Shown here: positions 20,090 to 31,191 of the stretch, piece after piece | Numbering within the stretch: position 1 is the stretch's first letter | Layout: every line of letters begins with the position of its first letter | Source: Sympetrum striolatum | Lineage: Eukaryota > Arthropoda > Insecta > Odonata > Libellulidae | Assembly (NCBI GenBank): GCA_947579665.1 | Contig: OX388350.1 | Location: 80,991,152 to 81,055,151, forward strand | DNA: 64,000 nt | Reading direction: 5' to 3' | The notes under the pieces: generated by a model | Database searches by the model: none | Seen by the model: only the letters and a program-made list of their open reading frames with translations | What the model was told of the DNA's origin: nothing | Program-made: the position numbers and the translations under genes

Positions 20090-21132
20090 GTGAAGAGCTG
20101 CTAAACATCCTGTCGGGAACCGAATGGGGAGGAAAGGAGAATGTGGATCGACAAAGGAGAACACAAACAGCAGATTTACTCATTGTGGATGGTCTTAGCT
20201 ACACTTCTTCTAGTGATAATTACTACGGAATGATGAAACATATCAATACTTATGAAACTAAATATTTCGGTGACCTTTTCTGTAACTTTTGGATATCGGA
20301 CGATGGAAAAGTATTCGAAGGTATTGGATGGGACCGTTTTAATTATGTCTTAAATGGTGGATTAGGACCAAGATCTCTGATTATAGGATTTATCAAGGAA
20401 GACAAGCACGCTGAACCATCCGCGGAAGCGATTAAGGCTTTTAAGGAGTTAGTAAAGTCAGCAATATGCAAAAAGACATTATCTATAAGCTACAGTCTCA
20501 TCCCATACTACCTAATATACGATCATTATTCATTGGGCAACGATAGTTTCGAACGAAAAGAAATTAAGACATGGCATTCATTCAAGGGGAATTTGGACTT
20601 TCTCATTCCATGCAAGAGATTCGAAAGTATAAACCCCCTAATAATACTAAAAGAGAAGTGGAGGAACACTAAAGCAAAAGGAGAATTGATGACTCTTTCA
20701 TCCCCAATCGAATACATAGTTATATCACAGTGGAACGCGAGATGCTTCTTCAATTGCACGAAATATTTTAAGGTAATAGAGAGATATTATGACTTAATTA
20801 ATGAAACGTTTGAATTTAATTTTTTACTTTCCGAAGAGGGATGGGTGTACGAAGTCATGGGTTGGGAGGAGACTCGGCACGAATATTACCAAAAGAAAAA
20901 AGCCCTTAGAGTGGGATTCTTTGGACAATTCAACAGCTACGGCCCAAGTAAACCAATGTTCATTGCATTAAATGCCTTAATCAAGGATGGTTTACGATCA
21001 GGAAAGCTATCGAAAGATTATAATATAGTAACAATAAAAACAGTTGATCCAAGACTTTCAGCATTTGTGGGGGATTTTCTAGAAAATGAAATAAGAAAAT
21101 TAGACAGATACACCGAAAAGTATTACCTTTGA
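20090..21132 (+). CDS. PGRP-like secreted protein (copy B), last exon with two non-catalytic PGRP domains
   Basis: This exon completes a model of about 483 residues and is open for 346 codons to TGA at 21130. Two peptidoglycan-recognition (Amidase_2-like) domains follow each other without an intron. Domain 1 is residues about 146-304 (TEWGGKENV, FCNFWISDDGKVFEGIGW, RSLIIGFI, EPSAEAIKAFKELV, EIKTWHSF). Domain 2 is about 319-474 (EYIVISQWNARCFFNC, FNFLLSEEGWVYEVMGW, LRVGFFGQFNSYGPS, FIALNALIKDGLRSGKL). At the four positions that hold zinc ligands and catalytic Tyr in amidase PGRPs (IIHHT, GYNFL, GHRQ, the late Cys) I see D or S, F, no His, and no Cys in both domains. It would therefore bind, not cleave. 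With the signal peptide in exon 2 it is predicted to be extracellular, as a recognition protein, decoy or regulator of Toll/IMD-type immunity. It is the only unbroken copy of the local family. Confidence 0.85.
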
Positions 21133-21229
21133 TAATCTCTTTTCTTTTATTGCAAATATCATTTTTAGTTCTCTCTTTCCCCGATTCACAAAAAGATTAA
21201 AGATAGTACTTGGACAGTGCCCTATTTAG

Positions 21230-21480
21230 TACATTTTTATGACAGAACGGTGTTCGAAGGGCTGGGAATGAGAATTGGTGGATATCTAACCACAGTAAAG
21301 GAGCCATTAATGTGAGATTCATGGGAAGTTTCAACAGCTACGGCTTAAGCAAAGCAATATTCCTAAGACTAAATTCCTTAATTCAGGATGGTCTACGATC
21401 AGGAAACTTATTCACACATTGTAAGATAGTTAAAATAAGACAGTCATTAATCGCTATCATTACATACATTACATTAAAAA
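21230..21480 (+). pseudogene. Relic of a third PGRP half-domain downstream of copy B
   Basis: About 110 bases after the stop codon the text reads TVFEGLG, then after a shift VRFMGSFNSYGLSKAIFLRL and LIQDGLRSGNL. It is the C-terminal half of a PGRP domain and is broken by frameshifts near 21265 and 21445. The same relic follows copies A and D. Confidence 0.72.
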
Positions 21481-21499
21481 ATTAGAGAGATACGCAGTT

Positions 21500-22722
21500 T
21501 AATGTTAAGTTGGAACACCTCTTTCGTTTGAAAGGTAACATTCTTTTGTTTGAAATTTCTTCGACTTTTTTACGATTACGATAACTGGACCACTGATCGT
21601 AATCGTAAATAGGATTATTGGACTTAGGAAATCACTCTTTTGTGATTCGGATATCCTTCGTCATCTATTATTCTGTTTAAATTATGGCACCAACTGAATA
21701 CCAAATTGGTAGTAAAACATGAATAAGGGTATTAAATGTAAGCAAAATTCAACAGTTTAGTCCCTCAACTTCATTCGTTTCAAATCAATTTTCTTATGAT
21801 CTTAGTTTCACTACTATTTCACTATGACAACGATGAGCGGTCGTACTCGGATATGTGTTCTTTTTTGATCAATTTAACAATCGTTATATATCCTTAAACA
21901 TTAATTACAGCTGACCGAACTAAATCCGAATTAGTAAAAGATGAGTAAATATGAAGAATTTGGGTAAAATGCTACGGTTGTATTTCCACATTGTAATTGT
22001 CGTTCAAATTAGTTTCCTAAAGCTATTTTCGCTTACCATCTTTGTTTGGGATCATTCACATTATCTGGACTTGGACTTTGGAAAAATCACAGATGTTTAT
22101 TATTAAATACTGGTATTAAATGTACAGCAACTACAATGAATAAACATGGTGAATTTTAGCAAATATCTTCGAGAATATTAACAAATCGTTCATTTAGTTA
22201 ATATTTATTAGTTTTATCTATGTTTATCTATGATATTTGTTCAGAAAATCAAATATTTTAATTAATATAATTTTATAAATAATTATGGAAAAATTAACAG
22301 CTCATCTATGTAATATACTTAGAATATGTAATAACTGGAAATAAAAGAGTCCGATAAGAATACATAATGTGCCACTAAGGACAAGTCTACCCTCAGGGTA
22401 CGTTGACCGATCAATTTCAGATTACAATGTTCTTTCTGCTATGAATGTCTTTTTCAAGTACTTGCATCAAACTGTTTTTGCTTACTTCATCAATAAACGT
22501 CACATTTATACACTACGTATATAATTTCTAGAACACAGGCTTATATTTTCTCATTTATTAATATTAATTTTAATTTTTCATTGCTTTTTTATATAGCTAT
22601 ATTTAATTAACTAATGAGAGGGAGTATCCTTAATTTGTCTTCTTAATGAAACAAAACAAATCACATACAATCTCAACAGCAACAGAGGTGCATTAAATAT
22701 AATCACTTATAAAGACTCTATG
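21500..22722. other. AT-rich downstream region of PGRP copy B, no gene seen
   Basis: Collinear with 6360-7440 downstream of copy A and, inverted, with 42700-43970. No open frame of interest. Confidence 0.55.
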
Positions 22723-22724
22723 TA

Positions 22725-22801
22725 CAGTCCTGGCCAAAATTAACGCAGCACCGGCCGTAAGGATCGCAAGGGAGGTGCTGCGTTAATTTTGGCCAGGAGT
22801 G
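22725..22801. mobile_element. 77-bp palindromic mini-MITE, copy 1 (TA target, Tc1/mariner-like)
   Basis: Flanked by TA on both sides (22723-22724, 22802-22803). The 28-base arms (22725-22752, 22774-22801) pair at 27 positions and begin CAGTCCTGGCCAAAATTAAC. The 21-base loop is, in reverse complement, 17 of 21 identical to the loop of the second copy at 48826-48902. The element is almost only terminal repeats. The TIR text resembles Tc1-like transposons. It is absent from the corresponding place downstream of copy A. Confidence 0.88.
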
Positions 22802-22803
22802 TA

Positions 22804-23750
22804 CTTTATAACTAGCTCGATGATTTTTTTGTTAAAGTTAAAAAAGTTTATATTGCTGTATCGCAAAATGTACACAAATGAGTCATTTTAATATCTATTC
22901 TGACGCTTGTATTATATGTTTTTTAATGTTCATCACTCCATGCCATGTATAGTGACTATATAGAATAAATAAATTTATCATTATTAATCTTCAATTCATA
23001 ATTAACACCACCAAAATAAATATAAGGGATCGAAAGGACGGCTTTACTTTTTTATTATTAAAATACAAGCATTTACTCAAAGATCGCGAAATGAAAAAGA
23101 AAAAGTATGCAATTACTATTGGATTGTATGGTTTACAGTTAATCAAATTACCAATTTCCTTAAAGTTTTATTTATAAAAAACATTTACTGAAATAATAAA
23201 AATCACGCTTCAATTCATCCGTATTTTACCTCAATCTGCTTATACTGCAATCACTACTACAGCTGCAATTAATTCTGCAACCAAAAGCAACCAAGTGGTG
23301 TTCCTTGATAACAGTAACGAATCAGTTATCAATTTTCAAAGAAAACCGCATCTTCCTTTAACTGAATTTTCAATAACAACGAAATATAAGAAGCAATCAC
23401 ACGACTAGTTCGGACACATAAGTGTCACCATCGATCGAGAAAGCCTTCCTAAACTCACACTAAATAATTTTGATCCAAGGTTCATTTCCTACAAGTTCCA
23501 TAGTTATCAAAAGTAATGTATTCTGATTTTATCTTAAATTATATTAGAAATTTAATATTTTTGTAAAATTAAATTATAAGAAACCGCGATTCAAGCTTGA
23601 GCAATTATTTTAAGAAATTATTTCTTTATATTTTTATATGCTAATAGGCAAATATGGAATAAGACTACAAATTATGCGAGTTCTAATTAAATATGAAGAT
23701 TTTCACTAGGATTTTTCTTTTAGATAAATTCATTTAAACTAATATGAGAG
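22804..23750. other. AT-rich region, no gene seen
   Basis: 22804-23440 continues the homology with 7440-8080 downstream of copy A. 23440-23750 shows nothing I can name. Confidence 0.5.
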
Positions 23751-23756
23751 GGGTTT

Positions 23757-24149
23757 AGATTTTTTAGATTTAGATATATACCCCGCGAGCCGCCAAAGAC
23801 GTATGGCAGGGGGTGTAATGCACCACCATTATTCCTCCCTATTAGCATCTCTAATAGCCTGGGGAAAAAACGACCAAAAGTAATTATCCGTCCTTGCGAT
23901 TACTTCCCTATAACGCTTCGTCGATGCCTCTCGGAGATCGCGTTCGCTCCTTACTGGCACTAAGATTTCACTTACTTCGTCTATGAATTCTGAACGAATG
24001 AACTTTTCAAAAAGTTTCCGGCGGTATTCAGATCTTCTCATCTGTAGTGAATTCCAACCGAGGGACTCTATCATTGCCGTAACGCTGCTATCAAACCTGA
24101 AATCCCCGCAAACGAATCGGGCTGCTCTACGCTGGACCATCTCCATCTC
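23757..24149 (-). mobile_element. CR1/L2-like LINE, 5'-truncated 3' tail with the ORF2 C terminus
   Basis: Ends in the family tail and carries an open 105-codon piece of the ORF2 C terminus on the minus strand (24146-23829), with QRRAARFVCGDFRFDSSV and SLGWNSLQMRRSEYRRK. It is closely related to the copies at the left edge and at 63427. It lies between PGRP units B and C. Confidence 0.85.
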
Positions 24150-24640
24150 TAAAGGTTAGATCCTTCTCTCTAAAAAAAGGTCTAATATATTTAACTGCAC
24201 TACCAACCCCAGTTGAGATTCAACAGGTACCTCAGCTAGTTGATTATAAGACAGCAAACCAAACCAAGAGGGCTAGTGAGCTATTTAACCCGCCGTTACT
24301 CGCGCCCTATTTTGTTACGCGGTTACTCGCGCGGGGTGTTTCTACACCCCACCGGTCTTTTTCATTTATCACGATTGTCTTCGAAAACATTCTTGATTAT
24401 TTTTATCTGTTATCATTTATAGATATTTTTGGATACGACATCTAAATTTTACGTTGATATTACGACTTTTAAAATTTTTATGAGCTATTCAATAATAATA
24501 CTCAAAAAAATTGTACAATAAAACGAAAATTTGACTCGTATACCTTATAGATGAAATATTCTTGTAGTAATCAACGTATTCGCTGTAAGCAGACATTTTA
24601 AAACAATTAAAGTGAAAAATTAATCCAGATTAATGCAATA

Positions 24641-24725
24641 TAACCCGCGATTACTCGCGCTCAATTTTGTGACGTGAATGCTCGCACGGAGTGTTTTCAC
24701 TCCCCACCGGTCTTTCTTTGATATC
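24641..24725 (+). repeat. Internal diverged copy of the piggyBac left end
   Basis: It parallels 24287-24375 over its whole length: CCCGCGATTACTCGCGC, then ATGCTCGCACGG, GTGTTTTCACTCCCC and CACCGGTCTTT, with about 20 percent differences. It is preceded by ATAA, a possible decayed TTAA. No matching older right end was found. Confidence 0.65.
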
Positions 24726-25414
24726 CTTTTTTTACAATTAATTGTACTCTGGATAACTTAAAAAGCCTTCTAGATATACCATAGAAGTTTAATGACGATA
24801 TTAAAAATTTTAATTTTACAAGTATCTGAAAATATTACGCCCGAAAAATGGTATAGGTAATTGTAATCTCCGACATCGAAAAGTTTTAGAAACAATATCT
24901 TCGCACGAATAAATGCTTCTGTAGTTATGAAAATACTTAAAGATACTAAACAAAGTTATTTTTCCATCTAACACCATTTAATGCTACCTTGAAGCTAATT
25001 TACTGCTTGTATTGGGAAGCGCGTTCACGAAGCTGAAAAGGAAAGTAAAATATTTCGAGAGGGCTTGAGAGAGTAAACAATGGAAAATCCTTTGACTTAT
25101 TTATTAATATTTTTAAAACATTCTTCATAAATTTTAACAAAGTGCTTTACACGCATGCGTTTATCGCAGTATTCGCAGTTTAGTTTTTATGTCCTTATTC
25201 CTGGGACATATAAAACACATCGCCCAAGACCTCGTTTTATAATCTTCTCTAGAGACTCTGATGTCGATGGCTCTCCAAATTTTTCTGCTTTTCTTTTTAG
25301 TTCCTTTGGCAAGTTTTTTGCGAGGCCCTCTTTATGATAAAGGGTTTCGTCAACCCCTTAGCGATTTCTCTGAGGAACATCCTCCTATTTATCCCGATAT
25401 CTGGATATATGCTT

Positions 25415-26070
25415 CTATATACGATAAAAACATTTATACCCGAAGTGTTTAGCAAATGGTAAAATATTGCTAACGACCATCTTCAAATATTTCTTGCCAC
25501 ACATTTCATCTACAGTATCGACGCCACCTTTTGTCGAATTATAAAATATTATTACCTCAGGCTTCTGTTTCTTGCCGGTGGACGCATCAATGCTGTTTTC
25601 TTTGTGCATAATTGAAATGATGAACACATTCCTTTTCCTTTTGAGACATATGATACAAGGGTCATTTTTTCCTGAAGAGAAACAAGCTGCTTTTTTACTT
25701 CTACAATTTGTGGAGGGAGTTCCTTTTTATTCTTACCGATGGTCCCGACTAGCGTCAACTTTTCCTGGAGTAAATCCTCTAAAAGTGGCACGCTTAGAAA
25801 CCGATTGTCGGCAGTCGCGTTCCTCCTTGTCCCCACAATCGGACCGATAATCCGTTTTACGACGTCCTTGGGACTATTACTGTGTTTATAAGGACCATAT
25901 GGTTGAAGCCCAACATAAACTTCTAAGCTTTTGGTATAGCATACTCCAGCATCCACAAGAGCGAAAATCTTTGTCCCATACTTGGCCGTTTTGTTGGGTA
26001 GATATTGACGGAAAGAACATCTGCCTCGAAAAGGAATCAATTGTTCATCTACAGTGACGAAATAATGTTA
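25415..26070 (-). pseudogene. piggyBac transposase, C-terminal two thirds, decayed
   Basis: Minus-strand frame 26067-25552 reads TVDEQLIPFRGRCSF, KYGTKIFALVDAGVCY, VVKRIIGPIVGTRRN, TADNRFLSVPLLEDLL and TLVGTIGKNKKELPP. After a shift near 25600 the frame 25627-25415 reads IIFYNSTKGGVDTVDEMC. The three Asp of the piggyBac catalytic triad (in VDEQ, TADN and GGVDTVD) can all be located. The N-terminal DNA-binding part and the Cys-rich C-terminal domain are missing, so the gene is dead. There is no upstream frame between 26070 and the right end that looks like transposase. Confidence 0.88.
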
Positions 26071-26325
26071 TAATTGAGATATAAGAAATTCTCACTTACT
26101 AATTAGTTACCAGGAGCTTGGAGGATGAGATGGATAAACTTACGAAGAAACACTTTCCCAATGGTATAGAAGAGCACAGGAGAATGGTAAAGTCATTCCA
26201 TCCTTTACCTTGCATTTCTTCACCGAGTAAACTTATCGCACAAACTCGAACACTAACTTATAGCTTATGTCGAATCTATGAGGCACCGCAAAATAGAATG
26301 AGAGACCAAATCTTTCCACCCCTGT

Positions 26326-26354
26326 CTTGGGGTACCGAGTTTCGGTACCCCAAG
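26326..26354. repeat. Perfect 13-bp inverted repeat with 3-base loop
   Basis: CTTGGGGTACCGA at 26326-26338 and its exact complement at 26342-26354, inside the piggyBac interior. It is GC-richer than its surroundings. Function unknown. Confidence 0.8.
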
Positions 26355-27134
26355 AAGGACTGTCCCTGTTTCTTCTTGGACGCGGTCAATCGACAATTAT
26401 TTTAGCCATCTGACCGAAGAAACAAATCCTTATTGTTATGTCTCGTAAAAGTAAGAAATACGTGACCTCAGAACAAACAGTAGGGGGCAATAAAGAAGGC
26501 CGCGCTCCCTCAGAAAAGAAAGGGGCTTGGTCTTCCTTTGCGCTGAGGGCGACGCTCCATTGCCACAGGGGACAACGGTGTCCGCTCCGTAATATTTCAT
26601 TTATTCATTATAACAAATACAATAAATAAATTCCTTATCTTTTAATTTCTGATTAATATCATCTCAAATTCTGTAACTGGCCTGACAACTGAAACCTCAC
26701 CTTGGAAAGCTTCGCGGAGCTAAATAATGAGAGGGATTATTAGAGATTACAAGTGAGATAAAATTACATCAACGTACTTACCAATAACATTCATGAATTA
26801 TAACATTTACTTAGTGATCATTGATCATGGAACACACGAATAAAAACATAAAACTTCTAATAATAAGCCATAAAAGAATCAATAAAACATGAACTTCGGA
26901 AAATTAACCAAAAATAGGAGTATTATCAAATGAAAAGCGTCATATCTCTGCAAGAAATGGCAAGAAAATCACGATTTTTGCAAAAAAGCTCGGGAACATA
27001 AAAAAATGAAGCTACTGAGAAGAAGGGGTCGATAAACCTAAGCGTAAAAAAATTAATGCTGATTGAAAACGGCTGGGGTGTAGAAACACCCCGCGCGAGT
27101 AACGGCGGGTTAAAGCACCCGCCTATATGACTGA

Positions 27135-27470
27135 GCATTGTTGCCGTGTGTCAACGGGTCATTTCCAGCAAAATCACGAAATATCTTAATTTTCATCGTA
27201 TAACGTCGATCAAAAGACGCTTATATATCTCCTTGAACGAGTGAGACGACGAAGATAATAAACTGTCGCTCATTTGAATTGTTTATAACTTATTGTTATC
27301 GTATTCCACGCGGTTAGTTTGTTTTATGGTCCCCCCTGATGGGAAGGTCGGGCGCTCCTGAGCTGCGAAGGCGAGCTAAGGTTCCGGATTAGGACGGAGA
27401 CCCTGCAAATTTCTACCTGAAAAATAGTAATGGAGAAATCCCCAGATACCTACCATTAACCTTAGATTGT
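27135..27470 (+). repeat. Foldback repeat family, copy 3
   Basis: Direct match to 4310-4640: TCATTTCCAGCAAAATCACG, GAGTGAGACGACGAAG, TATTCCACGCGGT, GGGCGCTCC and TTTCTACCTGAAAAA. The left inverted arm present in copy 1 is missing. It lies directly between the piggyBac element and the start of PGRP unit C. Confidence 0.75.
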
Positions 27471-27780
27471 GCTATGCAAAATTGCACATTTTTGAAAATT
27501 TATGTATGATTTACATTCCAGACATTGACGTTTACCCAAATTTTAAACTGAAATTTGTAAGAATGCTTAGAAAACGATACTTGTCTCAAAAATAGAACTG
27601 CTAGACGGAACCGGTTCACACGCATTGGACACGATCTTTAATATTTTACTCAAATAGTTTTCCGGTTTACTCGATACGCGATTTCAGCGATAAACCTCTG
27701 ACGTCCTATATGGAACGATCTTAAATATTATCCGTTTCCAAGAAATCGCTTCAAACACAGATTGTTGTTAAGGTACTTAA

Positions 27781-28376
27781 TCCTTAGTACTCGCGTCTGG
27801 GTCGAATTGACCCATGTGAATTTCAAAATTCCATATCTTTGTATTAGTGCTTTTTACTTTTTCTCTCTCATAGTAGCTGAGTCTTAGAATGTTCTGAACC
27901 AGTTATACATTTTCGCCAGGTAGGAAATGGAAGTTTAATAATTTAAACGAATTTTTGCTAGTGGTAGTAACAGGTAGATGAAAGACCTTTACGTAAAATA
28001 TTGCACTTCTGACCTTGTTTCCGCCATTATTTTTAGAGATGTTATATAAATTTCATATAATTAACACTTATTATTAATAAATTAAATTTTATTTCAATTT
28101 TTAACAGTTTACTTCTTATACGCAATCTTCCAAATTAATCAGCCATATACTCGGCGTCAGGGATATCGAATTTTTAAAGAATATATTTGCAATTTTAAAA
28201 TATTTGATTACATTTTTAATTACCGGGTAAACCATTATTTTTTATGACATCATCACTAATGAATTAAAATTTTATTCATTAAATTTTGAAAAACTTTTTC
28301 CCTTTGGAAGATATCTGGTTGATTCCACCCAACGCGAGTACTGCCGTCACAATTTCGGATACGAGTACTCGAGGGA
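27781..28376. mobile_element. 596-bp piggyBac-like MITE inserted in unit C only
   Basis: Unit B reads straight across (near 9597). The ends are TCCTTAGTACTCGCGTC and, inverted, TCCCTCGAGTACTCGTATC, next to TTAA (27777-27780) on the left and TAA on the right, which fits a TTAA duplication with one base lost. The right end also holds an inner copy of the motif (AGTACTCGCGTTGGGT, inverted, near 28325-28343). No transposase frame. The AGTACTCGCG core resembles GTTACTCGCG of the nearby piggyBac, so the two may be related. Confidence 0.7.
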
Positions 28377-29640
28377 TAAGTATAAAAAAATGTCATTATT
28401 GAAAACCTTCAGAAACCTAAAAGGACCACAAGAGGAAGTTTGACCATTTAGTACCAATGAAGATGCAGATAAGCACCTCTAGGAACCAATAAGAACCACA
28501 AAGACTATTAAAAAACAATATTTCCCAATAATAATTTCAAACTGGTTTCGAATAATGAAGTATAGCATGGTATGATAAAAAGGTAGTAATCAACGAACTA
28601 GGGATTCATAGAACTTTTCTGGTAATAATCAAGTTCTTAAATACGAATGACAATGAGGATATTGGCCTAAATCGAAGGCTTCCAAGTTCTAAGGAGTGTT
28701 TGTTAATTTATTCCTTTAGTAGCTACGATCACAGAAAGAGCAACAGGATTTTATCCCGATATTAACGAGGGAAAATTTCTCGTAATCTTCGTTGGAGGAG
28801 AGAATAGAGATAGCATGGTGACAATATTTCTCTCGCGACCCTCTTTTCTTAGTAGGAGGAAATATCTCCATTGCCTCCTTCCCCATGTCTTCGGAGATAC
28901 CCTCTGACACGCAGAAGGATGAATAACTTGGGGTCAAGGCGTATGATGATGCAGATTCCTTTCTTCGCATTTAGAAGCACAATTTATTTTGTACTGTTTT
29001 TTTGAATTTGGCAATTTCCCGTTGGAGATCGTTGGCTTCCCTCGTCTGCAAATGACGCAATAGTAATCAGATTCCATTGGAATTTTTATAGAAGTAATTC
29101 AAAATTGAACTGTTATGCTTTAAAAATTAACATCCGAAGAAAAACGGCTAAAATGGTATTCCTAACACACAAGGCGTGTTAAAAAAAATAACGGGGATTT
29201 TTCGTTCTTGGAATGAATTATATTTATTTCTTATGAACATTGTTATCCTCTCAAAATTTGTCCCTAGGTATTTTATTTGGACATATAAGGACAACGATAT
29301 ATAATTGCAGGGGACTTATAATAAGTAGACATTAAATAATGCAACTTTTAATACATTTGTTTGTATCAACTACCAAGTATATTTTCGCTCCCCTTTTAAT
29401 TTTGAGCATTTTGGCGCAAATTGGGTTTTTATTTACGGCCGGTACGGTTTTCTTACGGTTTTTTTACAGCTATATATTTGTATTTGTTAATATATTCATT
29501 CTATTGTATGACAAACAAAACATCTTCAAAGCTTATCAATAAGAGAGACCCGCAGGGACCTAACGTAGTGAAAATAAAATGGTTTTATTATTGTTATTAC
29601 GTTTACTTTTATTGTAATTATGCATTTTATAAAGTTCTGT
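28377..29640. other. Duplicated non-coding region of unit C
   Basis: Collinear with 9600-10910. No gene seen; the short open frames are not shared in the same form by both copies. Confidence 0.5.
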
Positions 29641-29654
29641 ATAATATTACTATC

Positions 29655-30120
29655 AGCCGGGCTCGGTGGCAGAGTGGTTAGCGTGCTAGTACTACCATTA
29701 CTTTTTAATGACAATCATTGCAAGAAAGGGATTGTAAAGAGGGATTAGGTGGTTCTTGTCGTAGTCCATAAAAGAAGCTAATAGAGTAGGATAGGTGCAG
29801 AAGTTAGATTTATTACACCCCCCGCCAGACGCCTTTGATGACTTGTAGGGTAAGCGGAGGTCCGGTTTCGAATCCCGGTTAGGGCATGGTTTTGTGCATG
29901 TTATAAAAATTTAGGGGTTTATTGTTAAGGTGGTAATCATTGATTTAAATACGTCCAACAGTAAAGACGAACTATTATTATTATATTTTGACGCAAACTC
30001 TCTTTATATGGAAGCACGTATTTCTCGTAACAAGTATAGTAACCCCCTTTCCCGTCTTCTAGCTCTTCAAAACTAATGCTAGACGCCAATCGGCCTTCGG
30101 GATAAATATCTTACAGAGAT
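29655..30120 (+). mobile_element. tRNA-derived SINE-like sequence, unit C
   Basis: A perfect pol III A box TGGCAGAGTGG (29667-29677) sits in a tRNA-Ser/Leu-like head. A B box GGTTTCGAATCC (29864-29875) lies 187 bases downstream, so roughly 150 bases appear to have been inserted between the two. The tail block CTAGCTCTT, then CGGCCTTCGGGATAAATA, matches blocks elsewhere in the window. It is the better kept copy of 10925-11400. Confidence 0.55.
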
Positions 30121-30289
30121 TTAAATATAATTATCATTTATATACAGTTGAATCAAACATAAATACAATTCGTTATTTTTTAATACTTTTCAGAATTTCC
30201 CTCAAACATTTTAGTGAAATATTTTCCAATTTCTTACAACTCGTTGCTTCGTGTGATACCATCCTAAATTTCACGTAATGAATTAAAAT

Positions 30290-31191
30290 TGCCTCAACAC
30301 TAATGTGGTATTTTTTAAATCATTACCTAGAAGGACGGCTAGTGGTACCTTGGCCACTATATATTTCCAAGCCAACGATTTACCTCGTTCTTTGATTTTT
30401 TCAATATTTTCCTTCATATACTTATATTTGTGTATTTTATCATATTTATTGTCTTATAGCCTTTAAATCATTTTTGTACATAGCTCGTATAAAATATATT
30501 TCTTTATTTTTTTAGTAATATCATTTTATAATGATTCCTCATCACTAGGAATATACGAAGACAAATTACAAATTCTTGATCTGACCGACATCATGATGCA
30601 TCCATAATTGCTGTAATTTACTATAAACTTAAATATGATACTATGAAAGATAATATTTATTTGCAGAATTCGCATCATTATTATGCTTGTTAATCTGATG
30701 CAAGCTACCCTTTTATCTTTACTAATTCTTACTCACTAATTGAATGTTACCTTATCATCATCTGAATAGCATAACGACTGTGGTGAAATCTCTCGGTTGC
30801 AGTTCGCTCCAGGTGAGAAGATAGAATTGTAGCAGCTGTACAGCCATGTGGGCAGCGAGTTCGGCTTTCATGAAATCTGTCCCGGGTTCGATTCCCGGTA
30901 GGTAATTTACAAAGCTGTCGAAGCACTACTGTAATGTTACTACGAAGATCCAATTACCTACGATAGCTTTCGAAAAATTCATCGTTTCCTAGTTCTTAGA
31001 CAAAATACATGAAATTTTAATTCCAGTAAATAACTAACGCGATCTCCGAGAGGTATTGAAAATCATTTCCAGGAAAAGATAGCAAATACGGCGAATTACC
31101 TCAGGTCGTTCTTTTCGCAGTCTATTAGAGAAGTTTACGGAATATATTAGGTGTGGATATTGATTTCATCACTCCCCCTGCCATACGCCAC
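30290..31191. repeat. Block identical to 11566-12467
   Basis: Partner of the 902-base tract in unit B. Differences begin at once on either side (30289 and 31192). A perfect B box lies at 30885-30895. Confidence 0.75.

Larger units (their letters stand above)
24289..27109 (-). mobile_element. piggyBac-family DNA transposon, 2.8 kb, TTAA target site
   Basis: TTAA lies at 24285-24288 and 27110-27113. The terminal inverted repeat is CCCGCCGTTACTCGCGC at both ends. The left end has a second internal copy of GTTACTCGCGC (24322 on) and both ends carry the palindrome GGGGTGTTTCTACACCCC (24333-24350, 27076-27093). The interior holds a decayed transposase on the minus strand. A third, diverged copy of the left end sits inside at 24641-24725. 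The element separates PGRP units B and C. Confidence 0.88.

Noticed and set aside
26118..26405. 95-codon plus-strand frame inside the piggyBac
   Set aside because: It crosses a perfect palindrome and has no similarity to transposase or any family I know. A cargo gene cannot be supported.
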